Part shown: in pieces, positions 50,704 through 59,098 of the stretch
Numbering within the stretch: position 1 is the first letter of the stretch
Layout of the letters: each line of letters begins with the position of its first letter
Source of the DNA: Luteitalea pratensis
GTDB taxonomy: Bacteria; Acidobacteriota; Vicinamibacteria; Vicinamibacterales; Vicinamibacteraceae
Direction: 5' to 3'
NCBI RefSeq assembly: GCF_001618865.1
Contig: NZ_CP015136.1
Location: 6,297,001 to 6,361,000, forward strand
DNA: 64,000 nt
Translations under genes and position numbers: made by a program
Notes under the pieces: model-generated
The model's input: only the letters and a program-made list of their open reading frames with translations
What the model was told of the DNA's origin: nothing
Database searches by the model: none

Positions 50704-52023
50704 ATGTCACCGCATAGAGTCACCCGTCGGGACTTCAACGCAACCTTCGTCGGTTCGATTGCCGGATTATCGACGGCCCGTCCGGCATTCGCGCAAGACA
50801 CCGCCGCGCGCGTCGATGCGACACGGCTACAGACGACGTTGATGGACCTGCGGCGATTCGGGGGCACGCCTGCGGGCGGCACGCATCGCCTCGGCTACAG
50901 CACCGAGGACAAGCAGGCCCGGCTCGTCGTCGCCGGCTGGATGCAGGAGGCCGGCCTCGTTCCCGCCACAGACCTCGCCGGCAACCTGATCGGCCGCCGT
51001 GCCGGCAGCACCTCGGGCCTGCCACCCATCGTGTTCGGCTCGCACATCGACTCGGTGCCGGACGGAGGCAGCTACGACGGCAACGTCGGCACGATGGCGG
51101 CGATCGAGGTCGCACGCACGCTGCAGGATCGCCGTGTGACCTTGCGACACCCGATCGAGGTCGCCGTGTGGGCCAACGAGGAGGGCGGCCTGTTCGGCAG
51201 TCGTGCGGTCAGCGGCCAGTTCGAAGAAACCGAACTCGCTCACGTCACGTCGAGCGGCAAGACCGTGCGCGATGGCATCAGCTTCGTTGGCGGCGATCCG
51301 GCGCGGCTCGGCGAGGCACGTCGTGACCGCGGTAGCGTCGCCGCGTACCTCGAACTCCACATCGAACAGGGCGGCATCCTCGAGGCAGAGCGCGTGCCGA
51401 TTGGCATCGTCGAGGGCATCGTCGGCATCCGGCAATGGGACGTGACGGTGACGGGACTTGCCAATCACGCCGGGACGACACCGATGGACAAGCGCCAGGA
51501 TGCGCTGCTCGCGGCGGCCCGTTTCGTGGACATGGTCAATCGAGTCGTCAGGGCGACGCCGGGACGCCAGGTCGGCACGGTTGGCAGAATGCAGGTCAGC
51601 CCGGGTGCGCGCAACGTAGTCCCTGGCAGCGTGGTCTGTTCACTGGAGTTGCGCGACCTGGATGCGGCCGCCATCCTGCGGTTCTACGACGCCATCCGAG
51701 GAGAAGCCGACCGAATCGGCGATGCGACCGGGACGACGTTCGCGTACAGGGAACTTCACGTCAATGCGCCCGCGCCGAGCGACCCGCACATGCGCAGCAT
51801 CATCGCCGATGCAGCCCGTGCATTGGGGCTCGAAACGAAGGTGATGCCGAGCGGCGCCGGCCACGACGCGCAGGCGATCGCGCAACTCGGGCCGATGGGG
51901 ATGATTTTCATCCCGAGCGTCGGCGGCATCAGCCATTCGCCCAAGGAGTTCTCGCACCCCACCGACATCGCCAACGGCGCGAACGTGCTGCTGGGCGCCG
52001 TGATGTCGGCCGACGCGATCTGA
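50704..52023 (+). CDS. Zn-dependent hydantoinase/carbamoylase-family amidohydrolase, Tat-exported
   Basis: A 439-residue protein. TRRDFNATFVGSIAGLSTA near the N-terminus is a twin-arginine signal. The M20-type catalytic domain has GSHIDSVPDGGSYDGNVG (His, Asp), WANEEGGLFG (Glu pair) and YLELHIEQGGILE, and the last ligand in GGISHSPKEF. ANHAGTTPMDKRQDA is the typical signature of N-carbamoyl-L-amino acid hydrolase, beta-ureidopropionase and allantoate amidohydrolase. Most relatives are cytosolic, so export is unusual. I chose the ATG at 50704 because the Tat motif follows at once. No purine or pyrimidine genes are adjacent, so the substrate is open. Confidence 0.85.
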   Translation: MSPHRVTRRDFNATFVGSIAGLSTARPAFAQDTAARVDATRLQTTLMDLRRFGGTPAGGTHRLGYSTEDKQARLVVAGWMQEAGLVPATDLAGNLIGRRAGSTSGLPPIVFGSHIDSVPDGGSYDGNVGTMAAIEVARTLQDRRVTLRHPIEVAVWANEEGGLFGSRAVSGQFEETELAHVTSSGKTVRDGISFVGGDPARLGEARRDRGSVAAYLELHIEQGGILEAERVPIGIVEGIVGIRQWDVTVTGLANHAGTTPMDKRQDALLAAARFVDMVNRVVRATPGRQVGTVGRMQVSPGARNVVPGSVVCSLELRDLDAAAILRFYDAIRGEADRIGDATGTTFAYRELHVNAPAPSDPHMRSIIADAARALGLETKVMPSGAGHDAQAIAQLGPMGMIFIPSVGGISHSPKEFSHPTDIANGANVLLGAVMSADAI

Positions 52024-52027
52024 CGCC

Positions 52028-53503
52028 CTACCGTGCCTTCATGAACGCCTCGACCTCCGCGATCGTGCGTGGGACCGCCGCGGAGAGGCTCGTGAGCCCG
52101 GTGTCGGTCAACAGGAACGAGTCCTCGATACGGATGCCGATCTGCGCGTACCTCTGGACGGCGGGGAGCACCGCCGCCGTGAAGGCGCGGTTTTCGGGCG
52201 TGTCGGGCAGTTCGTCGAGCGCCTGCGGACGAATGTAGAGGCCCGGCTCGACAACGAACGTCATGCCGGAAGCGAGCGGACGCTGGTAGTCGCCGACGTC
52301 GTGGACGTCGATGCCGATCCAGTGGCAGATGCCGTGGGTGTACCACGTCCGGAACTGCTCGCCTGTCGCATCGGTAATCAGGCCGAGCTTCAGCAAGCCG
52401 GCCTTGACGACTTCTTCGGCGGCCTTCTCGACGTCGGCCGTCTTGTTGCCGACACGCGCGGCGCGCATGCCGGCCTCCTGCGCCTCGAACACGAGGCGGT
52501 AGATGTCCTTCTGCGCCTCGGTGTAGGCACCGCTCACGGGATAGCTGCGGGTGATGTCGATGGTGTAGCCGTCGTAGCTGCCCGCCGCATCCACGAGCAG
52601 GATCTCGCCGGCCTGCATCTGCCGGCTGGATGCGCCGTAGTGGAGGATCGTCGCGTTCGGCCCGCTACCGACGATGGACGGGTAGCCGGGGTTCATGGCG
52701 CCGTTGGCGAGATAGACCTGCTCGATGGCGGCTTCGACTTCGTACTCGTACCTGCCGGGGCGTGCCGCGGTCATGCCGGCCTTGTGCGCGCTGCTCGAGA
52801 TGACACCGCTCCTGGTCAGCACCGACTGCTCGTACGGCGTCTTGACCAGCCTGAGGTCGGCGATGATCGGAGACGCATCGACGAACGTGACGTTCAGGAA
52901 GCGGTCACGCGCCCTGGCCGCGAACTCGTACGGCGCCGTCAGCGGCGCCGACGGCGCGGGGCGCGGTCCGAACGGCAACGAGAGCGTCGCCTTGTTGGCG
53001 GCCACGGCCTCGAAGAACACGTCGAACTCCGTCGAGACCTCGTTGCGCCTGAGCCCGAACACATGCCGGTTGAAGAGCGCGGTCACGAACGGCTCGAACT
53101 GGTTGCCGAAATGGACGGTCTTCACCCCGCTCTGGGCGGCGACTTCGGCCCTCGTGAGGATGTGACCTTCGCGGTGCTCGCGCGCCGGGTTGGGCTCGCG
53201 GACGAACAGCACTTCGCGGACGGTCCTTGCGCCCGGGATCAGGACGAGGATCGTGTCCGGCTGGGCGACTCCGGTGAGATACAGCAGGTCGCTGTCCGGG
53301 CGGTATTCGTAGTCGACGTCGCGGGAATAGACCCTGGTCGGGGCGCTCCACACGATCGCGATCGTGTCTGTGCCCAGCTTCTCCATCAGGCGCGCGCGTC
53401 GAGCTGCCAGGTCGTCCTGCAGTGGCCCCGCCCACACCAGGGACGCTCTCGCCAGGACTGTCAGTACCGCCATCGCCACCACACGCGCCGTTTGCCGAAC
53501 CAT
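52028..53503 (-). CDS. Secreted Xaa-Pro aminopeptidase (aminopeptidase P family)
   Basis: A 491-residue exported protein with signal peptide (about residues 1-25, ending SLVWA). The pita-bread catalytic domain has the di-metal ligands in LVDAAGSYDGYTIDITRSYPV (two Asp), THGICHWIGIDVHDVG (His), VVEPGLYI (Glu) and GIRIEDSFLLT (Glu). The N-terminal creatinase-like domain begins RRARLMEKLG. Aminopeptidase P releases the N-terminal residue before proline. A secreted copy would degrade proline-rich peptides outside the cell. It faces the carbamoylase-type gene 3' to 3' with a 4-bp gap. Confidence 0.9.
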   Translation of the reverse strand: MVRQTARVVAMAVLTVLARASLVWAGPLQDDLAARRARLMEKLGTDTIAIVWSAPTRVYSRDVDYEYRPDSDLLYLTGVAQPDTILVLIPGARTVREVLFVREPNPAREHREGHILTRAEVAAQSGVKTVHFGNQFEPFVTALFNRHVFGLRRNEVSTEFDVFFEAVAANKATLSLPFGPRPAPSAPLTAPYEFAARARDRFLNVTFVDASPIIADLRLVKTPYEQSVLTRSGVISSSAHKAGMTAARPGRYEYEVEAAIEQVYLANGAMNPGYPSIVGSGPNATILHYGASSRQMQAGEILLVDAAGSYDGYTIDITRSYPVSGAYTEAQKDIYRLVFEAQEAGMRAARVGNKTADVEKAAEEVVKAGLLKLGLITDATGEQFRTWYTHGICHWIGIDVHDVGDYQRPLASGMTFVVEPGLYIRPQALDELPDTPENRAFTAAVLPAVQRYAQIGIRIEDSFLLTDTGLTSLSAAVPRTIAEVEAFMKAR

Positions 53504-53539
53504 CGATGATGCTCCACACGGAAAAAGGCCTGCGGCTCA

Positions 53540-53658
53540 TGGCCTGCAGCCTGCTGCCTACGGCCTACAGTTTCCCGATTGCCACACGGGCCGACCGTCG
53601 ACCCAAAGGTCGACGGCTGGGTCAAGAAAACGCCGAACGTCGAACGATGAACGCTGAA
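53540..53658. repeat. Mixed repeat cluster (families B, A and D)
   Basis: In 120 bp there are a family B element (GGCCTGCAGCCTGCTGCC, TACGGCCTAC; 53540-53570), a family A palindrome CCGTCGACC-CAAA-GGTCGACGG (53595-53616) and the CGCCGAACGTCGAACGATGA family D string (53631-53658). It lies between the aminopeptidase start and the MscS-type stop. Confidence 0.7.
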
Positions 53659-53681
53659 GGGCAAGGCCCATGGTCGCGGCG

Positions 53682-55118
53682 TCAGCCACGACGCGTCAGT
53701 TGACGAGCCGCCTGCATGGCTCGGCGACGTGCCTCGAGGATCTGGCCGGTTTCGCGCGCCAGGCGCGGGCTCGCCTCAAACAACGTGCGGACCGTCTCGG
53801 GCGACATCCACAGGACCGCACAATCGAGGCTCGCGACGGCACGCATCTCGGCCGGCTGCACGCCGTACATGCCGGCTTCGCCGAAGTACTCACCGGCCGC
53901 GACGGCACCGATCGGACTGTAGACGCCGTCCGCGCCGACTTCGAGCGATACCGCGCCGGAAATGAGCAGGTAGACGCCGCTCAGCTCGCTGCCCTCGCTG
54001 AAGATCACCTCGTCCCGGCCGAACGTCAGCGCGCGCACTTGCCCTTCGTCGTCAGACAGCGTCGACACCTTCGAGAGGCGCCGCAGTTGCTCCACAGGTG
54101 GCACCACCGGCGGCACGAAGGGCCCCTCGGCGTCGTAGTTGATCTGTCGCACGACCGGGTACGGCATCGTCAGGCCGCGGCGTTTGGCGACGTACCAGAT
54201 CCGCGTGACGACGTCGTTGCGTACGGGCCAACGGTCGTCCTCGGTGGTGCGGTAGATCAGCTTGTAGCTGATGGCCGAAGGCGTGTATGCGAAGGTCGCG
54301 GCGATCGGGGCCGGATCCTGCATCACACCGGGCGTGCCCTGCGCCACTTCGAGCAAGCTGTCGCGGACCAGGTTGGGCGGATCGTCGTAACTGAAGGCGA
54401 CCTCGATCTCCTCCATCCGGACCGGCCGCGGACGCGAGTAGTTGTTGATGATCTCCTTGTTCAATGTCGAATTCGGGACGATCTGCACGACGCCGCGCGC
54501 CGACTTGATGTGCGCCGACCGCCAGTTGATCTCCTTGACGACACCGGACGCGCCGGCGACCTCGACGTTGTCGCCGACCTCGAACGGTCGCTCCATCAGC
54601 AGCATCAGGCCCGAGAACAGGTTGCCGAGTGGTTCCTGCAGCGCGAGGCCGACGACGATCGACGTGACGCCGAGTGCTGCAAGCGCGCCGCTCAGTTCCC
54701 GGCCCCACACGAATGAGAAGACCAGCGCACCGGCTGTGGCGACAAGCAACAGGCGCACGAGATCGCGCAGCAGTTTCGGCACCCGCGACTGCCAGCTGCC
54801 CTGGGACGCCTGCTCGAAGACGACCGTGTTGATCGCGCCCAGTACCGCGAGGACGACGCAGACCCAGAACAACGTCAGTGCAAGGCGGACCCACAGGTGC
54901 TCACCTGGCAGGTCCAGCACGTTGCGGAGGAAGAGCACGAAGACGAGCGCAGACAGGACCCATGTCCGCACGAACCGCACCGACGTCGCGATGGGGCGGC
55001 CGCGGCGCACGAGATCGAACGCCAGCTCGTTGAGCGCGAGCAGCGCCGCCGGGAACGCCAGCACCAGCGCCAGGGCCCACATCCACCGCGCGCCGAGATC
55101 GGCGAGGAGTTGGTTCAT
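53682..55118 (-). CDS. MscS-family channel with C-terminal cyclic-nucleotide-binding-like domain
   Basis: A 478-residue inner-membrane protein. Four hydrophobic segments precede the MscS pore helix and vestibule (ALAALGVTSIVVGLALQEPLGNLFSGLMLLMERPFEVGDNVEV, about 145-190). A C-terminal cNMP-binding-like beta roll (about 355-450) follows. In the phosphate-binding cassette the sequence is YFGEAGMYGVQPAEMRA. Glu is kept, but the Arg of the usual PRS/PRA position is Ala423, so ordinary cAMP/cGMP binding is doubtful. Relatives are called bacterial cyclic-nucleotide-gated channels. The ATG overlaps the stop of the cyclase-like receptor gene (ATGA, 55115-55118), a strong hint that the two proteins act together. 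Confidence 0.85.
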   Translation of the reverse strand: MNQLLADLGARWMWALALVLAFPAALLALNELAFDLVRRGRPIATSVRFVRTWVLSALVFVLFLRNVLDLPGEHLWVRLALTLFWVCVVLAVLGAINTVVFEQASQGSWQSRVPKLLRDLVRLLLVATAGALVFSFVWGRELSGALAALGVTSIVVGLALQEPLGNLFSGLMLLMERPFEVGDNVEVAGASGVVKEINWRSAHIKSARGVVQIVPNSTLNKEIINNYSRPRPVRMEEIEVAFSYDDPPNLVRDSLLEVAQGTPGVMQDPAPIAATFAYTPSAISYKLIYRTTEDDRWPVRNDVVTRIWYVAKRRGLTMPYPVVRQINYDAEGPFVPPVVPPVEQLRRLSKVSTLSDDEGQVRALTFGRDEVIFSEGSELSGVYLLISGAVSLEVGADGVYSPIGAVAAGEYFGEAGMYGVQPAEMRAVASLDCAVLWMSPETVRTLFEASPRLARETGQILEARRRAMQAARQLTRRG

Positions 55119-57223
55119 GCGGCGTCCCCGGCCACCGGATACAGCTCGATCGCGCCAAGGCCGCGGATGTCGACCATTCGGGGCGCATCGAACGGGACAG
55201 ACTCCCGCACGCGATCGTAGACGGCGCGTGTCACGACGATGGTGCCGACACCCTGCCGCTCGATGTCACGCGCCAGCCGCACGGTGTCGCCCCAGAGGTC
55301 GTAGATGAACTTCCGCCGGCCGACAAGACCCGCGACAATCGGTCCGGTGTTGATGCCGGCCTCGAGCGTCAGCGCGGTCCCACGCTCGGCGTTGAAACGG
55401 CGCACGATACGTGCGGCTTCGCGCGCGAACTCGACGACCCTGGCGGTGTGATCCGGGCGATCGACCGAGAGGCCCGACGCCGCCAGGTAGGAGGAACCGA
55501 TCGTCCGGACCTTCTCGACGCCATGCTGTTCGGCCGCTTCGTCGAACGCCGCGACGATGTCGCTGAGGAGCGTCATCGACTGATCCTCGCCAAAGTCGCG
55601 GGAGAGCGAGTCGAAACCGCTGAGTCGGGCGTAGGCTACCGTCACGTCGGCAAACGATTTCGGCGCATCGGACCCGCCACGGACCTGCGCCGCACCGGAT
55701 GCTGGCAGCAGGCTCAGGAGGAGGCGTTCGTTGGTCTGCACCTGGGCGTCGAGCGCAATGCGGCTCGCACCCAGGTTGTGGACCATCTCGTTGAAGGCCT
55801 CGCCCAGCGCACGGAACTCGTCATGGGCATTGACCTGCACGCGCGTCTCGAGGTTGCCTGCACTGACCTCGCGTGCCGCCCGCACCAGTTCGGCGATGGG
55901 GCGGGTGATGATCGACGCAAGGGCGAGCGCAAGCAACGACGCCAACAGTGACAGCGCCACTCCCACCGCCAGGATCCGGCGTCCCAGTGCATGCAGGGGC
56001 GCCATGGCCTCGCTGCGATCGATCTTGGTGAGCAGGGCCCAGCGCAATGAGTCGAGATCGACGGGCCCGTAGGCGGTGAACACGTCCTTGCCGCGGTAGT
56101 CCTCGGTCTCGATGAAGCCGCTGGCGCCGTTGAAAGCGGCACGAGCGCCATCGTGGGCGATCGGCACCGTCAGGATCGTGGTACCGAGCCTGCGTACCTC
56201 GTCGATCGTGCGGGCGGTCAACCTGGAATGACCGAGCGTCTCGAGAAAGTTCGCCCTGTCCTCTACCAGGAACCGGGAATCGACACGCATGGTCATGTCG
56301 GGACCAACGAGGTACGCCTGCCCGGTCTTGCCGAGCCCCTCGGCCTCCCAACCCCCGTTGTTGGAGAGCGCCTGCGCGATCGGCTCGATCGGGAAGCGCA
56401 GGATCATGATCGCCACCAGATCCGGGCCGACGAACACGGGGCTGGCAATGAAGGCCCTGGGCTGGCCGAGCGCCGGCCGGAACGACTCGAAGTCGGTGAA
56501 CTTGTAGTCGTCCTCGTCCTGCGAGCGCCGCAGCGCCCGCGCGAGTGTGGCCACGCCGCTGCCCGAATACGGTCCCGAGTCCAACGTTGTGCCGAAGATG
56601 GTCGACTGGTCGTAGCTGAAGATCACCTCGAGCGACTCCGGATCGACGAGGACGACGTTGTCGAGGCCCAGCCGATCGAGCGACGGCCCGAGCACGTTTC
56701 GCGCCCTGACGAGGGCTGCGGCAAACGCACTCTTGTCCGTGGACGACTCGAGCCGGCGCCGCTGTCCGTACGGGTGGCCGCCGTTCACCATGTAGTGGTA
56801 GTGGAGGTACCAACCGGTGTCGGTCGTCGGCAGGAAGGCGTCCTTCGCGGGCGCCAACCTGGTGCGAGCCGCCAGCGCCGGTTCGAACTCGCGGGTGTAG
56901 AAGGCCCGAACGGCATCCCGCATCTCGGGCGTGACCTGCTCGCGCGACAGCTGACGATACGCGGCCGTCAGGTCCGGGACGACCTGGCTGAGCCCGTCGC
57001 TACCCGACAGCGCCAGCACCTCGTTCTTCGTCGAGGTGAGGATGCTGCGGACAATGCCGGCCTTCGAGCGCTGAAGCCCGACGAGCTGTCGCTCGATCGA
57101 GGTCAGCAGGCTGGCTCGCGCGGTCGTGTACGCCGTGTACGACACCATCGCGATCCCCAGCAGCGTGAGCAGGGTGAAGGCGAGCAGCAGCTTGGATTGG
57201 ACACTCAGGGAGCGAAGAGCCAT
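55115..57223 (-). CDS. CACHE-HAMP receptor with degenerate class III cyclase domain (pseudocyclase)
   Basis: A 702-residue inner-membrane receptor. Helix one (about 10-30), a periplasmic CACHE-like domain (about 35-390), helix two (ILAVGVALSLLASLLALALAS), HAMP (RPIAELVRAAREVSAGNLETRV) and a C-terminal cyclase-fold domain (about 522-690). In that domain the metal Asp of FADIVGF is Arg533 (YARLSGF), the second metal Asp of KTIGDAY is Ser577 (RTIGSSY), and the Asn and Arg of VNxASR are Arg649 and Asp653 (VRLARDIE). IYDLWGDTV is kept. Catalysis is therefore unlikely, and the domain may be a binding or regulatory module. It is translationally coupled to the MscS/CNBD channel downstream. ATG 57223. 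Confidence 0.85.
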   Translation of the reverse strand: MALRSLSVQSKLLLAFTLLTLLGIAMVSYTAYTTARASLLTSIERQLVGLQRSKAGIVRSILTSTKNEVLALSGSDGLSQVVPDLTAAYRQLSREQVTPEMRDAVRAFYTREFEPALAARTRLAPAKDAFLPTTDTGWYLHYHYMVNGGHPYGQRRRLESSTDKSAFAAALVRARNVLGPSLDRLGLDNVVLVDPESLEVIFSYDQSTIFGTTLDSGPYSGSGVATLARALRRSQDEDDYKFTDFESFRPALGQPRAFIASPVFVGPDLVAIMILRFPIEPIAQALSNNGGWEAEGLGKTGQAYLVGPDMTMRVDSRFLVEDRANFLETLGHSRLTARTIDEVRRLGTTILTVPIAHDGARAAFNGASGFIETEDYRGKDVFTAYGPVDLDSLRWALLTKIDRSEAMAPLHALGRRILAVGVALSLLASLLALALASIITRPIAELVRAAREVSAGNLETRVQVNAHDEFRALGEAFNEMVHNLGASRIALDAQVQTNERLLLSLLPASGAAQVRGGSDAPKSFADVTVAYARLSGFDSLSRDFGEDQSMTLLSDIVAAFDEAAEQHGVEKVRTIGSSYLAASGLSVDRPDHTARVVEFAREAARIVRRFNAERGTALTLEAGINTGPIVAGLVGRRKFIYDLWGDTVRLARDIERQGVGTIVVTRAVYDRVRESVPFDAPRMVDIRGLGAIELYPVAGDAA

Positions 57224-57243
57224 GGGGTTGGGTTGGATTGAGA

Positions 57244-58935
57244 TCAGAAGCGCGACGATCGCGTCCAGGTGTCGGCACGCGCCCAGGCCTTCTCCAGGTC
57301 GGCGTCGATGGCGGCATCCTTTCGGCCCTGCCCTTCGAGGGCCTGACGAAGTCCGAGGAGCGACCAGCCATTGCGGGGATGCTGCTCGAGGTCCTCGCGA
57401 TACACGCGTTCGGCGTCCGCGAAGCGCCCTGCCTCGATGAGGGCGGCGCCGAGCCAGTGGCGCGCCGGGAAGGGCAGCGGTTCCGGCTCGTCGTACTCCA
57501 GCGCGTCGTCTTGCGCGACGGCGGACTCGAATCTCGCGATCGCCGCGTCGAGCTGTTTCTCGTCGCGCAGGATCTCGCCGTCGAGCAGGTCGGCGGCGAG
57601 GCCGAGCAGGCGGTTCGCCGGATGGTCGCGGAACTCCGCCTTGGGCGTCTCGGCGCCCTTGCGGACGCGCGCGAGATAGACCTTGGCCATGTCCGCCTGG
57701 CCTGTGCGGAGATAGGCGTAACCCTGGGCGAAGTCCCACAAACCGGCAGGGATCGGACGGTTGGGCCGAGGCTTCACCTCGAGCACTTCTTCGAAGCGGC
57801 CGAACCGGATCAGCGTCAGCACCTGGTACATCGTGTCCTTGGCGCGCCTGGCGTAATCGCGGCCCGCGGTCGTGGCGATCGCGCCCTGCCCGTCCATCGA
57901 GGCCGCGTACAGCAGCATGTGCAGGTTGTGCTCCGGGTAGATGGCGAAGCCCTCGCCGACGTCGGCCTTCATGTCGGAGTGGACGGCATCGAGGTTGGAG
58001 CGCACCGAGTCGCCCCAGCGTCCGACCTCGTTCCACGTGTGCGACGGCATGTGGTTGATGTGGCTCGCGCCGGGGATGGACTTACCGAGGTATTCGGCAC
58101 AGGCCTCCGCCTTGTCGGGCCGTACGGTCGACTCGGTGGCGTGCACGTAGAGGTGGCAGGCGCCCGGATGCTTCGGGTCGCGCGCCAGGATGCCTTCGAG
58201 GACACCATGGAGGCGCTGGATGTTCGGGGCGTTGACGTCGCGGCGACCCTTGCGTGGCTCGAGCAGGAACAGGGCCTCGGCATACAACGTGCGCGCGTCC
58301 ATATCGTCGGGATACTTCTCCGACAGGCGTCGCGTGGACTCGGCGTATGCCTCGTCCTGCACGCGGCGCTTCTCGGGATCGAAGTCCTTCACGTAGCGGA
58401 CCGCCAGCGCGTCGATATAGTCGCGTTCGACCGGGCTCGCCTTCGCCTTCAGCGAGAGCGCGGTGCGCGATGACGCGTACGCAAACGGTGCGTCTTCGGC
58501 GTCCATCTTCCCGTTCAAGTACGAGCCCCAGGCCCACGCCTCTCCCCAATGGCAGATGGCGCAGGCCGGATCGGCTGACCACGCGGCGCGGAACGACCGG
58601 ATCGCATCCGCCTTCGCGAAGGCGAACATCATCTGTATGCCCTGGGTGAAGAATGCCTGTGCCTCGGCGTTGTTCGAAGAAATGGCACGCGTGTACGGAC
58701 CGAGAGCCTTCGGCATCAGCGCGATCGGCTTCTTGATCATCTCGGGGAGTTCGCCGGGCCTGGCCGGCGACGCCGGTGCCGACGCCGATGGGGGCGGCAC
58801 CTGGGCGTGCCCGGCATGCGACGCTGCGGTCGCCTGCTCCTGCGCCGCGGTACCCGTCGACATCGTCACGACCACACAGAGAGGGAACCAGACGCTCGCC
58901 CTCAGGCGTGTCGCCTCGTGAATCCAGTCGAGCAT
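57244..58935 (-). CDS. Secreted TPR-repeat protein
   Basis: A 563-residue exported protein (signal about residues 1-32, followed by a Pro/Ala-rich stretch VPPPSASAPASPARP). Tetratricopeptide-like repeats follow, such as QAFFTQGIQMMFAFAKADAIRSFRAAWSADPACAICHWGEAWAWG and WSLLGLRQALEGQGRKDAAI. The CAICH string has the spacing of a haem-binding motif, but in this family the related site reads CxMCYWG and belongs to a TPR helix, so I do not take it as cytochrome. It sits 20 bases upstream of the receptor gene on the same strand and may lead the same transcript. Function is unknown. Confidence 0.75.
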   Translation of the reverse strand: MLDWIHEATRLRASVWFPLCVVVTMSTGTAAQEQATAASHAGHAQVPPPSASAPASPARPGELPEMIKKPIALMPKALGPYTRAISSNNAEAQAFFTQGIQMMFAFAKADAIRSFRAAWSADPACAICHWGEAWAWGSYLNGKMDAEDAPFAYASSRTALSLKAKASPVERDYIDALAVRYVKDFDPEKRRVQDEAYAESTRRLSEKYPDDMDARTLYAEALFLLEPRKGRRDVNAPNIQRLHGVLEGILARDPKHPGACHLYVHATESTVRPDKAEACAEYLGKSIPGASHINHMPSHTWNEVGRWGDSVRSNLDAVHSDMKADVGEGFAIYPEHNLHMLLYAASMDGQGAIATTAGRDYARRAKDTMYQVLTLIRFGRFEEVLEVKPRPNRPIPAGLWDFAQGYAYLRTGQADMAKVYLARVRKGAETPKAEFRDHPANRLLGLAADLLDGEILRDEKQLDAAIARFESAVAQDDALEYDEPEPLPFPARHWLGAALIEAGRFADAERVYREDLEQHPRNGWSLLGLRQALEGQGRKDAAIDADLEKAWARADTWTRSSRF

Positions 58936-58978
58936 GCGACGTAGCTTACCCCCTGAGCGCACAGCCCTGACCAACGCG

Positions 58979-58998
58979 GAACGCCGAACGCCGAACGC
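58979..58998. repeat. Family D repeat (GAACGCCGAACGCCGAACGC)
   Basis: Three near-perfect CGAACGC units lie in the 163-bp gap upstream of the TPR gene. Confidence 0.6.
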
Positions 58999-59098
58999 AG
59001 GCCGCACCGGGCTGTGCCAGCCACGCCTGGAATGTTGCCGCCCGCCGGTGGCGCTCGAGACCGGTTGCCAGAAACCGCTCGCGCTCACGCCGCCGGCG

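Noticed and set aside
55118-55660. Active adenylate/guanylate cyclase
   Set aside because: The metal Asp and transition-state Asn/Arg positions are all replaced, so catalytic annotation is not supported.
58557-58571. Haem c-binding CAICH in the TPR protein
   Set aside because: The string lies in a TPR-type helix pair (CAICHWGEAWAWG), where relatives have CxMCYWG. There is no axial Met region.
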